From contig NMRA01000119.1 in the NCBI GenBank assembly GCA_002633005.1, forward strand, positions 9,636 through 71,635: a DNA stretch of 62,000 nt, given 5' to 3'. Of this stretch, positions 44,938 to 57,600 are shown piece by piece (the first letter of the stretch is position 1; each line of letters opens with the position of its first letter). A model generated the notes under the pieces. It was not told the DNA's origin, searched no databases, and saw only the letters and a program-made list of their open reading frames with translations. The stretch comes from Phoronis australis. Its lineage: Eukaryota; Phoronida; Phoronidae. Both the position numbers and the translations under genes were made by a program.

Positions 44938-45535
44938 ATGGAACACAAAGTTGTGTTATTTCATGTTCATTAAGACGTGTAAAAGGCCAAACGTTGAACG
45001 CCCTGAATTTTTACTGATTAATTGTATCAAGCAGCCATCAAAAGTCCAAGTAATATGTATAGAATATTCTTTTGAATGACAAAATTCTTCAGATGTACAG
45101 CAACTGTGAGGTATCCACATTCTAAAATCTTAGTCTTGATAGGGTGGAATCTTATGAATTATTGTAATTATTTCCCTGCTGATTTAATGAGTCTCTGATT
45201 CAATTAATTTTTACGTTACTATTAAGCCCTGATATTTTTCGCATTTTGGCAAAATTCTGGGTTTTTAGTGTTAAAACGTATTTTTAGCTTATGAAGTATG
45301 CGGAATGACATCAAATTATGAGTTTCTTTTGTTTCTGGTATAATTTACAACATCAAGAATTGATGAATAACTTTCTAATGATATGACTCTTATGCAATTC
45401 GGTTGAAAAAATGGCGGCGTTGCGCAAAATTTTAGAGACAGTAAATTCCATAGCACCAGGAAAACATTGATAAGTCATTGCATCATAGGTTTTTATAATT
45501 TATGCTTATGCAGGCAGTTACTTACTTATTTCGCA
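44938..45535 (+). repeat. ~600-bp dispersed repeat, copy 2
   Basis: Counterpart of 38091-38700. The THAP inverted-repeat unit begins immediately at its right edge. Confidence 0.75.
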
Positions 45536-46363
45536 TCGGTCGTCATTTGCTTTTGCTTACGAGTCAGTCAACATGTCACGCTGTTGCTGCGTACTGGGGT
45601 GTACTCATTATCGTCTCACGTACAGAGGAAGAACTGTCCCACTTGCCCGAGTGTCCCGCGACACACTCCCATTGAAGGGTGATCTGAGCACCCAAACTGC
45701 TTACATCCCGCCGTGTGACTCCCTCGCCACACATCTGGCACCTTCCAAATAGCTCCAATACAAGTCCACAATAAACTTATCAAACGTAGGCTCATTGGAT
45801 GACGAACTGCATGTCCTCTTCACTGGGTGTTGAACTGGGCCTGTATTCACTCCCACTACTCAACATCGCTGCATGGCTGCTTACAGACTTTGAGCTAGCA
45901 CAAGGCGAATCACTGCTAGTTCCCGGAATTGCACGCAATGGGGTACGTTCGGAGGTACGGGTGACAGTAGATGAAGTGCCTCCAGTCACTGTATATAGTG
46001 GCCACAGTTCGCGAGGCTTCTCGCTTCAAAAACGCACTTCTCGGGGTTGGCGACGGGGCACTGCCGGGAATCAACAGCGACGGTATGGTACCCTTCTTCA
46101 GGGACCTTCATCAATTCAGCGTACATATCTGTCATAATGCTTGCCACACACTCGGTAACCCTCCACTGCTTTGTACGTTGCGTGGACGAGTAGCGCTGCG
46201 TTCTTCACATGAACGAGCTAGCCAAGTACGGCGAAGTGTGCCCTCCTTCGGAAAGCGACGCAAGGTACCCAAAGCGCGTGTGAGACAATAATGAGTACAT
46301 CCCGGCACGCAGCAACAACGTGGCATGTTGACTGACTTGTAAACAAAAGCAAACGACGACCGA
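45536..46363. mobile_element. 828-bp unit bounded by 86-bp inverted repeats carrying a THAP start
   Basis: Arms 45536-45621 (+) and 46278-46363 (inverted) both read TCGGTCGTC(A/G)TTTGCTTTTG, then GTCAGTCAACATG and CG(C/T)TGTTGCTGCGT. Each arm includes the ATG and first ~15 codons of a THAP-like domain. It could be a foldback transposon or a local inverted duplication of one gene's 5' end. Confidence 0.6.
45576..46326 (-). pseudogene. THAP-domain protein remnant
   Basis: From ATG at 46324-46326: MPRCCCVPGC, then LRRFPKEGTLRRTWL, matching the start, the RFPK motif and the Trp of THAP zinc fingers (C2CH DNA-binding module). The expected C-x2-H pair appears as RVCGKHYD in the neighbouring frame (46131-46154), so there is one frameshift or an unseen splice. 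Downstream in another frame (about 45600-45758) CQMCGEGV and WECVAGHSGKWDSSS resemble a Cys/His block seen in THAP-bearing transposase-like proteins. Stops interrupt the whole, so I call it a relic. Confidence 0.5.
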
Positions 46364-46600
46364 ACTTATCACAACCGAGGTAGAGCAATGACTGACTCGA
46401 CAGCTCTCACAGTCAGACTATAATGAAAAGAAATTGGCGCGAAACTCTTGCCTCCCAAAACGTCACTTCCGGAGTAGAGGACGAGAAATTAATCAAATTA
46501 CGAAAACCTGTAATTAAGTGAAAAATGTGTCTGGGATAATCAACGAACCTTATTTTTGCTAAAAATGACATGAAAAAAGGTTGCTTTCACCTTTAACGAC
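46364..46600. other. Intergenic
   Basis: Nothing recognised. Confidence 0.4.
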
Positions 46601-46844
46601 ATCAGCACAATTGGTCCTTTGTACATAGCAGGAGACGTTGAAAGTTATTACGACGTGCGCGAAATGGAGAAGGTCGATAGAATGTGATCATGTGAGAGCT
46701 CACAAGAAATCTAGCAAGTTGTCAAGTGTCATAGAAATCAAGGAGAACCATATCTGGTCAAATCCGGAAGAAAACGAGATTTTCGCCGAGGACACGAAGC
46801 TCCAGTTTTCTGCTCAGAAGATCTCAATGTCTCAAATTTCTTAA
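46600..46844 (+). pseudogene. KVIT...IECDHV.AHKKSS ORF, copy 2
   Basis: A diverged copy of the 41935-42216 frame: KVITTCAKW, SIECDHVRAHKKSSKLSSV, IWSNPEENEIFAEDTK, with its stop after MSQIS. The ~30 bases upstream (ACATCAGCACAATTGGTCCT) resemble 39721-39755, the leader of the 230-codon ORF, so this copy seems to derive from the same locus with the middle removed. Confidence 0.4.
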
Positions 46845-47944
46845 AGGCCTAATATGGTGCTAAAAGGACTATTTTTACATCTTAAATACATTTATAGATG
46901 AAAAACATCAAAATAATTAATGTGTCATAGCATACCCCAATCGTTAAAAAAGTAGTCCTTTGACATTACACTAGCCCCATCATGAACCCCATTTAGCGCC
47001 AAAAAACTTGACATGGCGTTACAACGAATTTGGCTTTCACCGTGTCTCCCGGGAATCAGCGAAGACTGGTCGTTTAATTTAGAGCAAATGCGTGGAATCC
47101 AAGGAAACACGTTAATTGTTCATTTGATGTCAATTAATATTCAAAATGATCAAAATTATTATTTTTAGAAGTTTACACGCATGAACCTTGGATCGAGGTC
47201 CCTCTCTAACAGCTCCAATTAAACGTATTACCTAAGGAGGTGTGACGTCATTGACACTTCTTTCCGGTTACCGGATGACGTCACTTCCTGTTGCACTCAT
47301 CACACATGATCTTTGACCTTTAACCGAGGACCCACAAAACCAATTTACTATACTACTTTCGCTATCTTGGGTTGCGAGCTTGTCAATAAAAATCCCTAGC
47401 AGCGTTAAATATGATTTTAAAAACATTTAGAAGAAACAAAATATAACAAAGGCAAGTAAACTTGCGCAATTTATTATCCCAATGCAAATTATAATACGAT
47501 AGGCTTGCAAGTAAGCCACAGCAAATTACATCCGACAACATTAAGTGACGATAAATAAAACCGTTAAGCACACTCTTAATTAAATATTCAGGTATACCAA
47601 ATCACAACCAAATTCGACGCGGAGTGAACACCTTGACTAAATCGTGAAACAAATTAGGCACCCTAGACTTATTTCGTCGGTAAAAACCAAAATTGTCGAG
47701 CAAACGCTCAAAAAGGATTTTTGTCTTCTGACTCTGGTGTTAAGTTCCCGAACGACTTTGAAGACGTTAGGGAAACCAGTTTTGTGGGGGCTTGGGGAAA
47801 ATTGTTTCAATTTCATCAACTCACAAGGGCAATCTTTCATAAGCTAATGAAAAACTGAAGTTTCAACATAAATACACGTTCACTCGAATCGCATGGATGT
47901 GCACCCATGAACATAACGAATGTCTGCACGACTTTTTGTTTACG
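46845..47944. other. Intergenic, nothing recognised
   Basis: AT-rich. A short inverted pair (AAAGGACTATTTTT at ~46864 and AAGTAGTCCTTT at ~46951) could form a hairpin. No gene supported. Confidence 0.4.
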
Positions 47945-48580
47945 GAACAAGAGCAATGCAAAGCGTTGAAATGCGCCCACGACAGCACCGCAAACAGGAT
48001 GTTCGTGAAGGCCGTAAAAATGGCCACTAGGTGACTCAAAATGCGTCGAATCCGTCCGAAAGTGGGAAAGCGCCGTCGTCTCCCAAACAAAGCTATTTGC
48101 AAAAAATTCCGAAATTCGTCCAGGATTCCCGAAAAAAATGCCACTACAGAAAGCCATAGAAACTGGACAGTCCAAAAATGAACGTCAGTCGTGCCGCCAG
48201 ACGGAGCATACATCATCAAATGAAAATAGAAAGGAGTCGTCTCTTACAGAAAATATTTGCCAAATTTCACGAAAATCTGACAAGGAACTCTGAAGGTACG
48301 TCACTAATTGAAACTTAAAAAATGTCACTCGGGGGAAACAGCACCATCCCAGTCTTCTCAGCAGAAACAAATCTCCCAATTTTCCTAATCATTATTCGAG
48401 CCGTTTGCCAAAAATCAAAATGTCGATTAGGTGGCACAGTCATGTTGAATCTGTCAGAAAATGGGAAGATGTCGTCGTCTCCTTAAATAAACCCCTTTTC
48501 CCAAACTGTCTTGACAATTCATCAAAGATAGATAGGCAAACGAAAAATATTAAAATTACCACAAGTGGAGGGGCAGTTGG
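47945..48580 (-). repeat. Tagged tandem array, second locus
   Basis: Inverted relative to 14190-15504. It starts with the tag AACAAGAGCAATGCAAAGCG(TTGAAATGCGCCC) and contains CCACTAGGTG, GCGTCGAATCCGTCCGAAA, TGCCAAATTTCACGAAAAT and TTAGGTGGCACAG unit words. Confidence 0.7.
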
Positions 48581-51467
48581 GTCGGACCGACAGTCATAGC
48601 CAGCGCCATAGCAACAAATCAGCCAACCCTCACGAGGACGTCCAGCAGAGACGACACTAATATGCACCAACATACGTACATGCGGGTGCATTATCATTAA
48701 AGACGGACGATGCCCGACTTTCACAATCTCACTGTTCATTCGTTGATTAAGAAAAAAAATCATGCGCATACTTGGCGAGTGCTCTAAGACCTCTGCCTGT
48801 TCAGATCAAACGGTGATCTACTTCAACTAGACTGAAAGACATGACTGATTTACATTTCAAACATATTTTAAACAAAAGTAACATGATCAATTTATAACTT
48901 CGAACCATCAACTTCATGAAATTCTATCCTTACCGAAAATGAGCTAAGTAAATGGACAACCAAATAGCAATTTAAAGCTGTGTTGTTACATCAAATCTAT
49001 TATGAATGAAAAGTATTTTTTGTGAAATAAGTACAGTCACTTAAATTTCAAGCAATATTGGGGCCACAAACAGCTCTTATTGGCCATTAACATACAAACT
49101 CCCCCTGGACGAAAATCAACAGTCTTAATATTTAAATTGTCAAGGACAAGTTAGTCCATACAAGTTGGCGTGGTCACACCAGGTAACTTACAGAACAGGC
49201 AGTCTGGTCTTACAAACACAGCGGACTTTCCTATTACCAGCATTCTTTTCTCAGGAACACATTTACTTTTCTCACCAGTTGTATTTCCTTGTTCGCACTT
49301 AGTAATTCCTTTTTGTAAGCTTATTTCTTATCTCACGAACCCTAACTGGCAGACAGCTTTGCTGCACTGTGCCTATCACCCGCTTACTCATGCAGCCTGT
49401 CAACAGTGAAAAGAGATTCCAAAGAAATAAAATATATTTGCAAGAAAAGAATTTTGCAGCACAAGAAAGGAAACAGGGATGGTGTGAAAGTTGTTAGTGA
49501 GAACAGTTGACAAGAAAAGAATAATGGCTTTCTGGCTCTCAACACAAACAACAGCTGTGGTAAGGAACACTGGGTCTGACTTCAAGTAAGATTAACCTGA
49601 GGAAAACATTTCTTCCGCTCATTTAGAACTTTGAGCATGCCACTTCAAATAACATACACCTACCGTAATATCTCACCAATATCTGACAAAAATATTGTTA
49701 AAATTGATTTTTTCATATTTCTGATGTTGCAGTGAATGTCCATATTTTCTCAACATATTGTCAGGTGGTATCTGTTGTATAGAATTTCAAAATAAATTTG
49801 TTTGGTGCTACCTAAATTTTAGGAAAAAATAAAACTTCACTTGTGGGTCATGTTTGTGTCCTACATTGGTAAGATTTTACAGCCATAAGTTCAAAATCTT
49901 CTCCATTCAAGCTTCTACAGTGTGTACAAAGAGTTCCACATTTGTAAAATTTCAATTTGAAACCACTAAAGGCGGCCTCACAAAGATACCCGTTAATTAT
50001 AATAAAACGAATACCTTAATACAATTCAGTAAAAACCCAAAAAGGCATAATTATTTATAAATTACAGGAAACCAGCAGCAAAGAACTAATCGACAAGGAG
50101 AAGGAATAATTTGTAGAAGAAACAGATCACTAAGAGTGTGGCAACAACTGTCTACTCATTTCAATTGATTTATATGACATCATGCACTGCTGAAAATAAA
50201 GTCTGAAAAATGTGACTATCCCAATATGGTACTTGAACTGGCCGCATTTTAGGCAACCAGCAGTTTAGACAAGTCGTCTGCCAACTCAGTTATCAGAAGA
50301 GTACGCCAATTCAGTCAGTAGAGCTCCTGCCCAGCTCAATTCACGGAACAGGACAGTTTGGCAGATTTCATTTTTACGATTACGTATAGCCACAGCAATG
50401 ACTTCTAATTATAATTATTTACTTAAATTTTAACATAATTGTACATCAAGTAGTTCACTTTAGTTGTTAAATATCCCAGTATCTCAAATTAAAAGTTGAT
50501 TGCCAATTTTCATCTTGGTCCAAGCTCGTCTCCTACACAAATCAGAACAATTCAGCAGTTACTATGCATGACGTGACCACTAAACACAGCCAGAATTTTT
50601 GCAGCGGGTGTCCACTTACCTTCACTAGGGTGCTAAAATAGTTTACCTGTCTTCACATGTAATTAGGAGCAACGTAGGTGGGAGTAGGTGAGTATTTCAT
50701 TTGACCACAATTTTGCAAAAACATAAGAAATTCATATTGTTACGTAGCCAATTCTTTGATCATGTCTATTTTCTAACTCACTCTTGCCTATTTTCGTATG
50801 TGCTATAGGCGACTCCAGACATCCTCTTACAAGAAAATGAATATGACTTCTCCCATTGCGGGGTGATTTTCAGTAGAAGCAGACAGTGCACCTGCGCATC
50901 CTGGTTATACCATTCTTCAGCAGCAGTGCCACAGTCCAAATTCCCTTAACACTAGATAATGCCAGTTGTGAACTCTTAAATTTAGCACTGAAAATTGGCT
51001 ACAGATAATAAACTCGTCACATTAACGGAACATGGATATTGTACTTTGTTAAGTAATTCCTATATATTTACGCTGTAACCAATAACAGAGTAATAAAGCT
51101 TGAATACCTGAATAAAACTGTTTGATATCTGAATTTCTTGAAAAACCTGCTTTTAATAATTACGCAAAGAATCTTTTGCAATATTCTTTCACAATTGCCC
51201 TTTGGGTCACAGTCACTCTACAGCGATACTCTCACAATGCCAAAATCAGTGGACACTCACTGGCTGTATTAAATAAGTCTGTTCCCCTCATTAGCCACCC
51301 TTTCGTAATCTGTCCTCTGCAGTAACTCATGAACTTCCACGATGGTAGTGTCTATAATGTGCAGCCCACCTTTCTTGTTCATTTCACAGTGACCACAGTC
51401 GATAAATGTAATGACGTTCTCTAACACATCTACATCTGTCTCCACATCACACTGACCAATGGTCACC
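48581..51467. other. Intergenic / Arkadia 3' flank
   Basis: No convincing gene. The part next to 51467 should include the Arkadia 3' UTR. An 80-codon minus-strand frame (51269-51511) overlaps its last codons in another frame (see findings). No minus-strand AATAAA could be placed with confidence. Confidence 0.45.
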
Positions 51468-51600
51468 TCAGAAGCTGCTGTGCATGTAGTCTTCCTTAGA
51501 TCCTGCTTCAATGTCCACTCTACAGATAGGACACTTCTTGTTGGTGGCTAGCCACTGGTCAACACAGGCCGAGTGGAACAGATGCATGCAGGGAAGACGC
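51468..51600 (-). CDS. RNF111: Arkadia terminal exon: second half of RING-H2
   Basis: Starts one base into an Arg codon, [20 protein letters not shown], then [17 protein letters not shown] and a stop at 51468-51470. It carries ligands C3, H4, H5, C6, C7 and C8, so with the previous exon the RING is complete. [20 protein letters not shown] is almost unchanged from known Arkadia proteins. Acceptor TTTTTATACAG. Confidence 0.95.
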
Positions 51601-54600
51601 CTGTATAAAAAGTTAGCCTGTGTAACAATACTGGAACTCACAATCATTGAGAAGCAGGAAGTGTTGAAAATAGTGTCCACCTGTGATTGGGATCATTAAG
51701 AAAAATTGCCATTTTTAATAGTGTCACTAAATAGTTTCATAAGGTTGGTACAGTATAAAATTGATTGGGANNNNNNNNNNNNNNGGGGGGGGTATAAGCT
51801 ATTTAAAATTTGTAATAGTCTCATCACTACGCCACTTGTTGTCCAATAGCTTCCAAAGATGGCTGCTGAGAGTAGCTGAAACTGTCAAGGTATTAACACT
51901 TTTCTGGTTGTGAAAATAAGAAATAATTAATTCATTTTAAACATGTGAAAACTAAATGCTTTGGTGAAGGAAAGCTTTAGAGACAAAAAAAATGACAAGA
52001 CAAAATCATAAAATTAAGGGAAATGTTTATATTTTTCACACCATTAAAAATAATCAAATGACCAACAGCTTCAATATTGCTGTGATATTTCGACGGGCAA
52101 GACAAAATATGAGATAGACAACATGTCCTCCTTTTCACTCCTTGTTCTCACATCGAAGAAAATCAGAAGTTTTGTACACCCTCACGGGAGTATCAAGTAT
52201 ATTCTGTACACAGTAACTCTGGAAAGTACCTGTAATAGTGAAGGGTTTCTTACATTTATTCCAAGCCTATCAACTAATTTCAAGCGTGATCCCAACAAAT
52301 TTACTAAAACATGATTTATGAAATAGACTTGGAGATTAAATCCACATCAATTCACAAATCCGTACAAGATTTACAACGTCTTCTTCATAATCTGGAGAGG
52401 AAAACAATCCTATCCCGTAGAGACGCAGATTTTCCATTTTTAAAAACAGAAAAATGTGTTTGAGCGAACATAAAATTCAATTTTTTCCATTTTGAAAAAT
52501 AACAAATGCTGTTTACAAATGTTGTCTACTAACATTAAAAATTATAGGAACTGGCGTTATTCTTTGTCATTTATGCCAAATCTTTATTTCAGAAAAAGTT
52601 AGCTGCATGCCATGTTTACTGTATTTCAAAATAGGAACAAGAATAGCGCCACCCTCAGAAAGAGTAAACAACTATTTGCGCGTGTCAATTGCAAAATGAC
52701 CGTCAAACAATTTGTGGCAAGAATCAGTTCCAGGTAGGAAATTTAAAATGGGTTATGTATAATCTTGGTAAATTTAGACCCCAAAACATTCCATGAAAGA
52801 AGTCCAACTACATGAATTTCGTATTTTCCATTACCGCAGAAAATCAGGGTCTCTAATTCTAGGCTTCTGCTAAAGAAAGCTGTTACCCACAGTGTAATTT
52901 CAAAGCCAGCAATCATCTTACTAGTTGGTCGATTATTTCTACTGCAGGCGGCTAATATTCCAAGTAGGAGATGTTATCAACAACAGAGGTCTCCTTCTGT
53001 ATTATTTACATAATAAATTCAGCTAGAGACAGGGAGTCTCTGCAAAATCAAGTCTTTACGCAATCGCCCAGATCGTCATATCAACCCACCTGACATCCTC
53101 ATCTTCTTCAAACTCACAAAGACATATGGTGCAGTTCTCGATGTCCTCAGCCTTCCCAGCATCACCTGCTTCGCTGGTTCTACAGATCTGAAGCAACAAA
53201 AAATCAATCCGTGTAACCAGTTCATGTATAAGTAAGCAGAAGATAATTACCTAGTTACTTTTGCTTAACATAAGATAATGTGTAGAGCTATATTTCCTCC
53301 GTCACTGCTAAAAGACATCCCTCCTTAATTCTCTCTGCTCTACTTTCAATATACGGTGGTTTTGTATTGTTAATGAATAGCCCATGAAACAAGTACGTGG
53401 CTTGAAAACTGTAAACCCAAATGCAAAATCTATAATTCAAATGCTATCTATCCAGTGTAACTCATAGACATTTTTCCAGAGAAGTTAAAACCACTTCAAG
53501 GTAGACCATACCTCTTCAGCTTACTTCAAATATATGGGTGCTTATTTCTCAACACTGAGCCACAGTGTATGTAGACAATTCAGTGGCCTTTCACTCCACT
53601 GGTAAAGCAGTGTAATCAAAAGAGCTTTTCAATCTAACCACAGTGTGGCACTTGCATTTACCTTTTTATACTTGTGTGGTAATGTGTTCCTTTCTATAGT
53701 GGCCTGATTAGCGCCCCTGGTCACGTTACCCAGACGTTCTTCTAGGTTTAGCAGATCCTAAAACAGAGATTTGAAAATCACACACAGAGACAGTGCTGGC
53801 TGGAGGCTGCACTTTGGCACCATTGGATGTTGATGTTAGGATTATTTTTTTCTATAGATTGTAAAAAATGAAACCGACAAAATGAAAATCATTGTTTTTC
53901 GTTTCTTTCACTATTTCCTTCACTGGTGAAAGTCCTACTACATTAACTTCACTTTGATTATGAGAGCAGGTGTTCATGGGCCTCTAAAAATTGAAAACGC
54001 ACCAAAAATGGGAAAGTAAGTACATTGATTGTCAATGTTTGGAAGTGTATAGGGAACACTGCTTGCACAAATAAATGAACTCGAAACAGACAGACAAACA
54101 CACCATAACTTCAAAATTTGCTTAGTATTGAGGTGTAGAAAAAGTATCCGAGCTGACTGACTTTTAGCAAAATATTCACAATGTACCGGTAATAAGCAGT
54201 AACTTACAGCATAATGAAAACAGACAAATAATGTTCGACCAACCTCATACGTGGGTCTGTGTAGCGACATAATGCGTCGGAGTCGCATGTGGACATTGTG
54301 AGGGGGCGGGAACGGGGGAAATGGGGGCATCTCTGGTGTCAACGGTATCTGAAATTACACATCATAGTTAGGCAAAGACACAGCGTTTTTAAACGAAGGT
54401 TTATCACGGTATAAGAGACGCTCCTTTCTTTGACCCATTTAAATTAAAGGTGAGTGTTTAGTACCTGTTTTTCTCTGGTGAACAGACTTTTTCACACAAT
54501 TTGTCCAGTCTGATTGGGCCAAGAATGTAGATTTCAGAAGTTAGCCCCCTCCCCCTATGGTAAGGCTGCTAATAATTTAATGTGCTCACTAAAATCACAA

Positions 54601-57600
54601 AATTAAGCAAACCACAAAGCAGCCATAAAGCATCTGGTGACACGTATCTTTTCATGACATCCCATCATCTTGGTCATGAGCGGGTCAAAAGGTAGAGCTG
54701 GTTTGCGATGAAGAAGTTGACGCTTAGAATGGGTTCTGACTTTGTAGCAAGTTCTTTGCATAAAAACCAACACGGACAGAGAATGAAAGGTCTTTTCATG
54801 AATATAATAGAAACGCTTACCATAGCATGTTCTAAACTGATATGCATGGCAGCTGGATTGTAGTGAGCTAGGTGAGCAGACGGTGATGGGGGAGGATTGT
54901 GGTGGTAGTGGTGGAGATGGTGATGGAGGTGCTGATGCTGCCCTCTTTGGGCAGATGTACCGGGGTGATTGTTGCACCTGCAAGAAAAACAAGAGCAGTG
55001 TTTAACAAAATAATTGTGAAAACAGACAAGCAGATATTGGAAAAATTAATATGCATAGGGTGGAATAATGATTGCACTGAGTCAACTTTCCTATTATTAC
55101 GCTACAAGGCTACTAAAACAGGTCAAAGATTCACGAAAACTTCATAAAAATCTTTACCAAAGTAAATTAGGTTTGAAGAGTAACATCCACTGAGCAAAGA
55201 GATTTGCAAGATTTGTTGGTCAACATATGTGAGGGTTTTACAGAGTTCAGTCTATATGGTACTTACAAGGTGGCTCCATGACCTGCGGCAACCTGTGCTG
55301 GCACCATGGGAATCGGTTGATTGACAACTGGTGGTTGCATCAGTGGAGGCATGTAAGGAGGCGGGGCATGCTGAGAGGGTGGAGCTGCATATGAATGAAA
55401 GCCTGCAAAAGAAATCTGAATTGGCATGTTGGCTTGACAGATGAGTGTCGGCGTTCCAACTGACAATCATAATAACAAGATCAATGTGGAGCATTGAAAT
55501 GCACCAACGAATGCGGTGTTTTTAGCATCATAAAAATGGCCATTAGATGGCACAGAATACGTCTAATCCATTCAAAATTGGAAAGACATCGTCGTCTCTC
55601 TAATAACAAATTATTTGCCAAATTTCATGAGAGTCTGCCACAGAACCCTAACAGTACAAAGTCAAATGTGTAAAACTAAAATTGTCACTAGAGGGCACAG
55701 CGGTAGTCAGCTTTTCAAAAAGTTGTGAGCAGCCATTGTCAGATTTACAGGAAAACACCTGCATAAGTTCAACAAAGATCCTGCAGGAGCTACCGTCATG
55801 GTTGCAAAAATACAAAACCACCACTTGAGGATGCCACAGGCCTGTCCGAAAATTAACATCAGCCACGGTCTTCTTATCACGAATACAATAACTAAGTTTC
55901 ATAATCATACTATGTAGTGCAGATTATGTCAAATATATTCAAACATGGAAAGGCATTGTTGTTGCCTTAGTAAAAACCTACTTGCCAAATTTTATGGAAA
56001 TCCATCTCTTTAACTACAAAGACACAGAGGCAAACATAACAAGAGCAACGCAGAGCGTTGAAATGTGCCCACATACAACAATTTTCATATGATCCTTTGA
56101 CTGGTTTGGCAGAGATGCAGATGTCAAAAACATGTGAAAAAAATTTTAAAAGTAAGGTGGCGCAAAATATGTAAAGACGTCCTCGTCTCCTCAACAGAAA
56201 CCTATTTCCCAAAATTCATTAAAATCCATCAAGGACCTCCAAAGATAAAGAGGCAAATGTAAAACTTGTCACTGTCTGTCGTCATCTTCATATGATCACA
56301 CCTGCTCAATCTCATTAAGATCCTGCAAGGTGTTTGAGAGATACAGCACCGTAAGTTGGACTCCCAGACAGAGATGATAGCAATAAATTTGTATTACAAC
56401 AGACGTTTCGGAAGAAAAGGGAACAACAACAGAATTTCTGTGAAGTCATATGCACCTCAATTTTGGTGTGTGCTATGTTACAGCGGTACATTAAGAGTTA
56501 GCAAGACTTCAGAAAAATTCCCAAGTTTTCTTTAACTTTGGCACATCATATATTAGAGGGCTGGGGTGATTGGGTTCAAATTAAACACTCAGATAACTGT
56601 ACATCAAGCACTAGTCGTCTCCAAAATACTGTTGGGATTTATTTTGAAATATTCTACTTCGTCAAGAGGGGTTATGATTGGGATTTTCAGATCTTTATGA
56701 GAAAAATCTTAAGTCGCATAAAACAGAAACAACATGATGCTTTCGAAAACTCTAATCACACAATTTTTGAGATTTCATCTTGAATATTTATATCAAACGA
56801 AATTTGGTCAGACTGCTCTTTTCTATTTTCAGAGATTAATAATATATTGTTTTACATTTAGTTAAATTTGTTGAGCACACATCAAAAGTTCACGATTATT
56901 AACTATTAATCTTGAACATTGTTAAGGGGTCAACAAAGTATGTTTACAGGAGGCACTGCTGCCGAATTATTCTGATTAATTAAATTCTATTATTCCGTAA
57001 ACATTTGGCTAAATGTGATGACTTGCTGCTAAGGCAACAATTAATATTAAATATTCATAAGAGCACATTATGATGACTTGGTTTAACAGAAACACCTCTC
57101 AACTGACCCACGTCTCAGTATCTATGGGAAAATTGACCAGCCATTCTTAAATACATTCCTAATCAGTAAAATAGGATATTCTAAATCAATTCTGTGAATT
57201 AATCCCAATAGAGATTGCAGTTCCCAACAGATCTCACCGCCATAGGGAGGGGGAGGAGCTTGCAGTTCGCTATTCATATGTGCCTGCATCTCCATACCAA
57301 CTGCAGGGCCAGGATAATTCGCAGTAGGGGGTGGAGGTCGCCTCTGTAACTCGGCCACATATTGCTGTGTCTGCAGAGTGCGCCAGTGCGGCCGCCCATA
57401 GTGGGCGTGCCGGTACCCATGACCACAGGGGCGGAGATAGGCGTGAGCTGGGGGCGGGCCTGAAACAGCAAGTGGAAACACTAAATGCAGTGAAAGGTCA
57501 AATACGTCAATTTATTATCTTCATTCTTATTAACTAAAAAATTCTATCACCTACTCAGAATTGAAACGCGAAACAAGATTGATAGTATGCAATAATGTAA

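Noticed and set aside
54603-54992. 129-codon minus-strand frame (Ser/Pro-rich reading of the His-rich Arkadia exon)
   Set aside because: The reading does not agree with the phases of the exons on either side, while the His-rich reading does on both.
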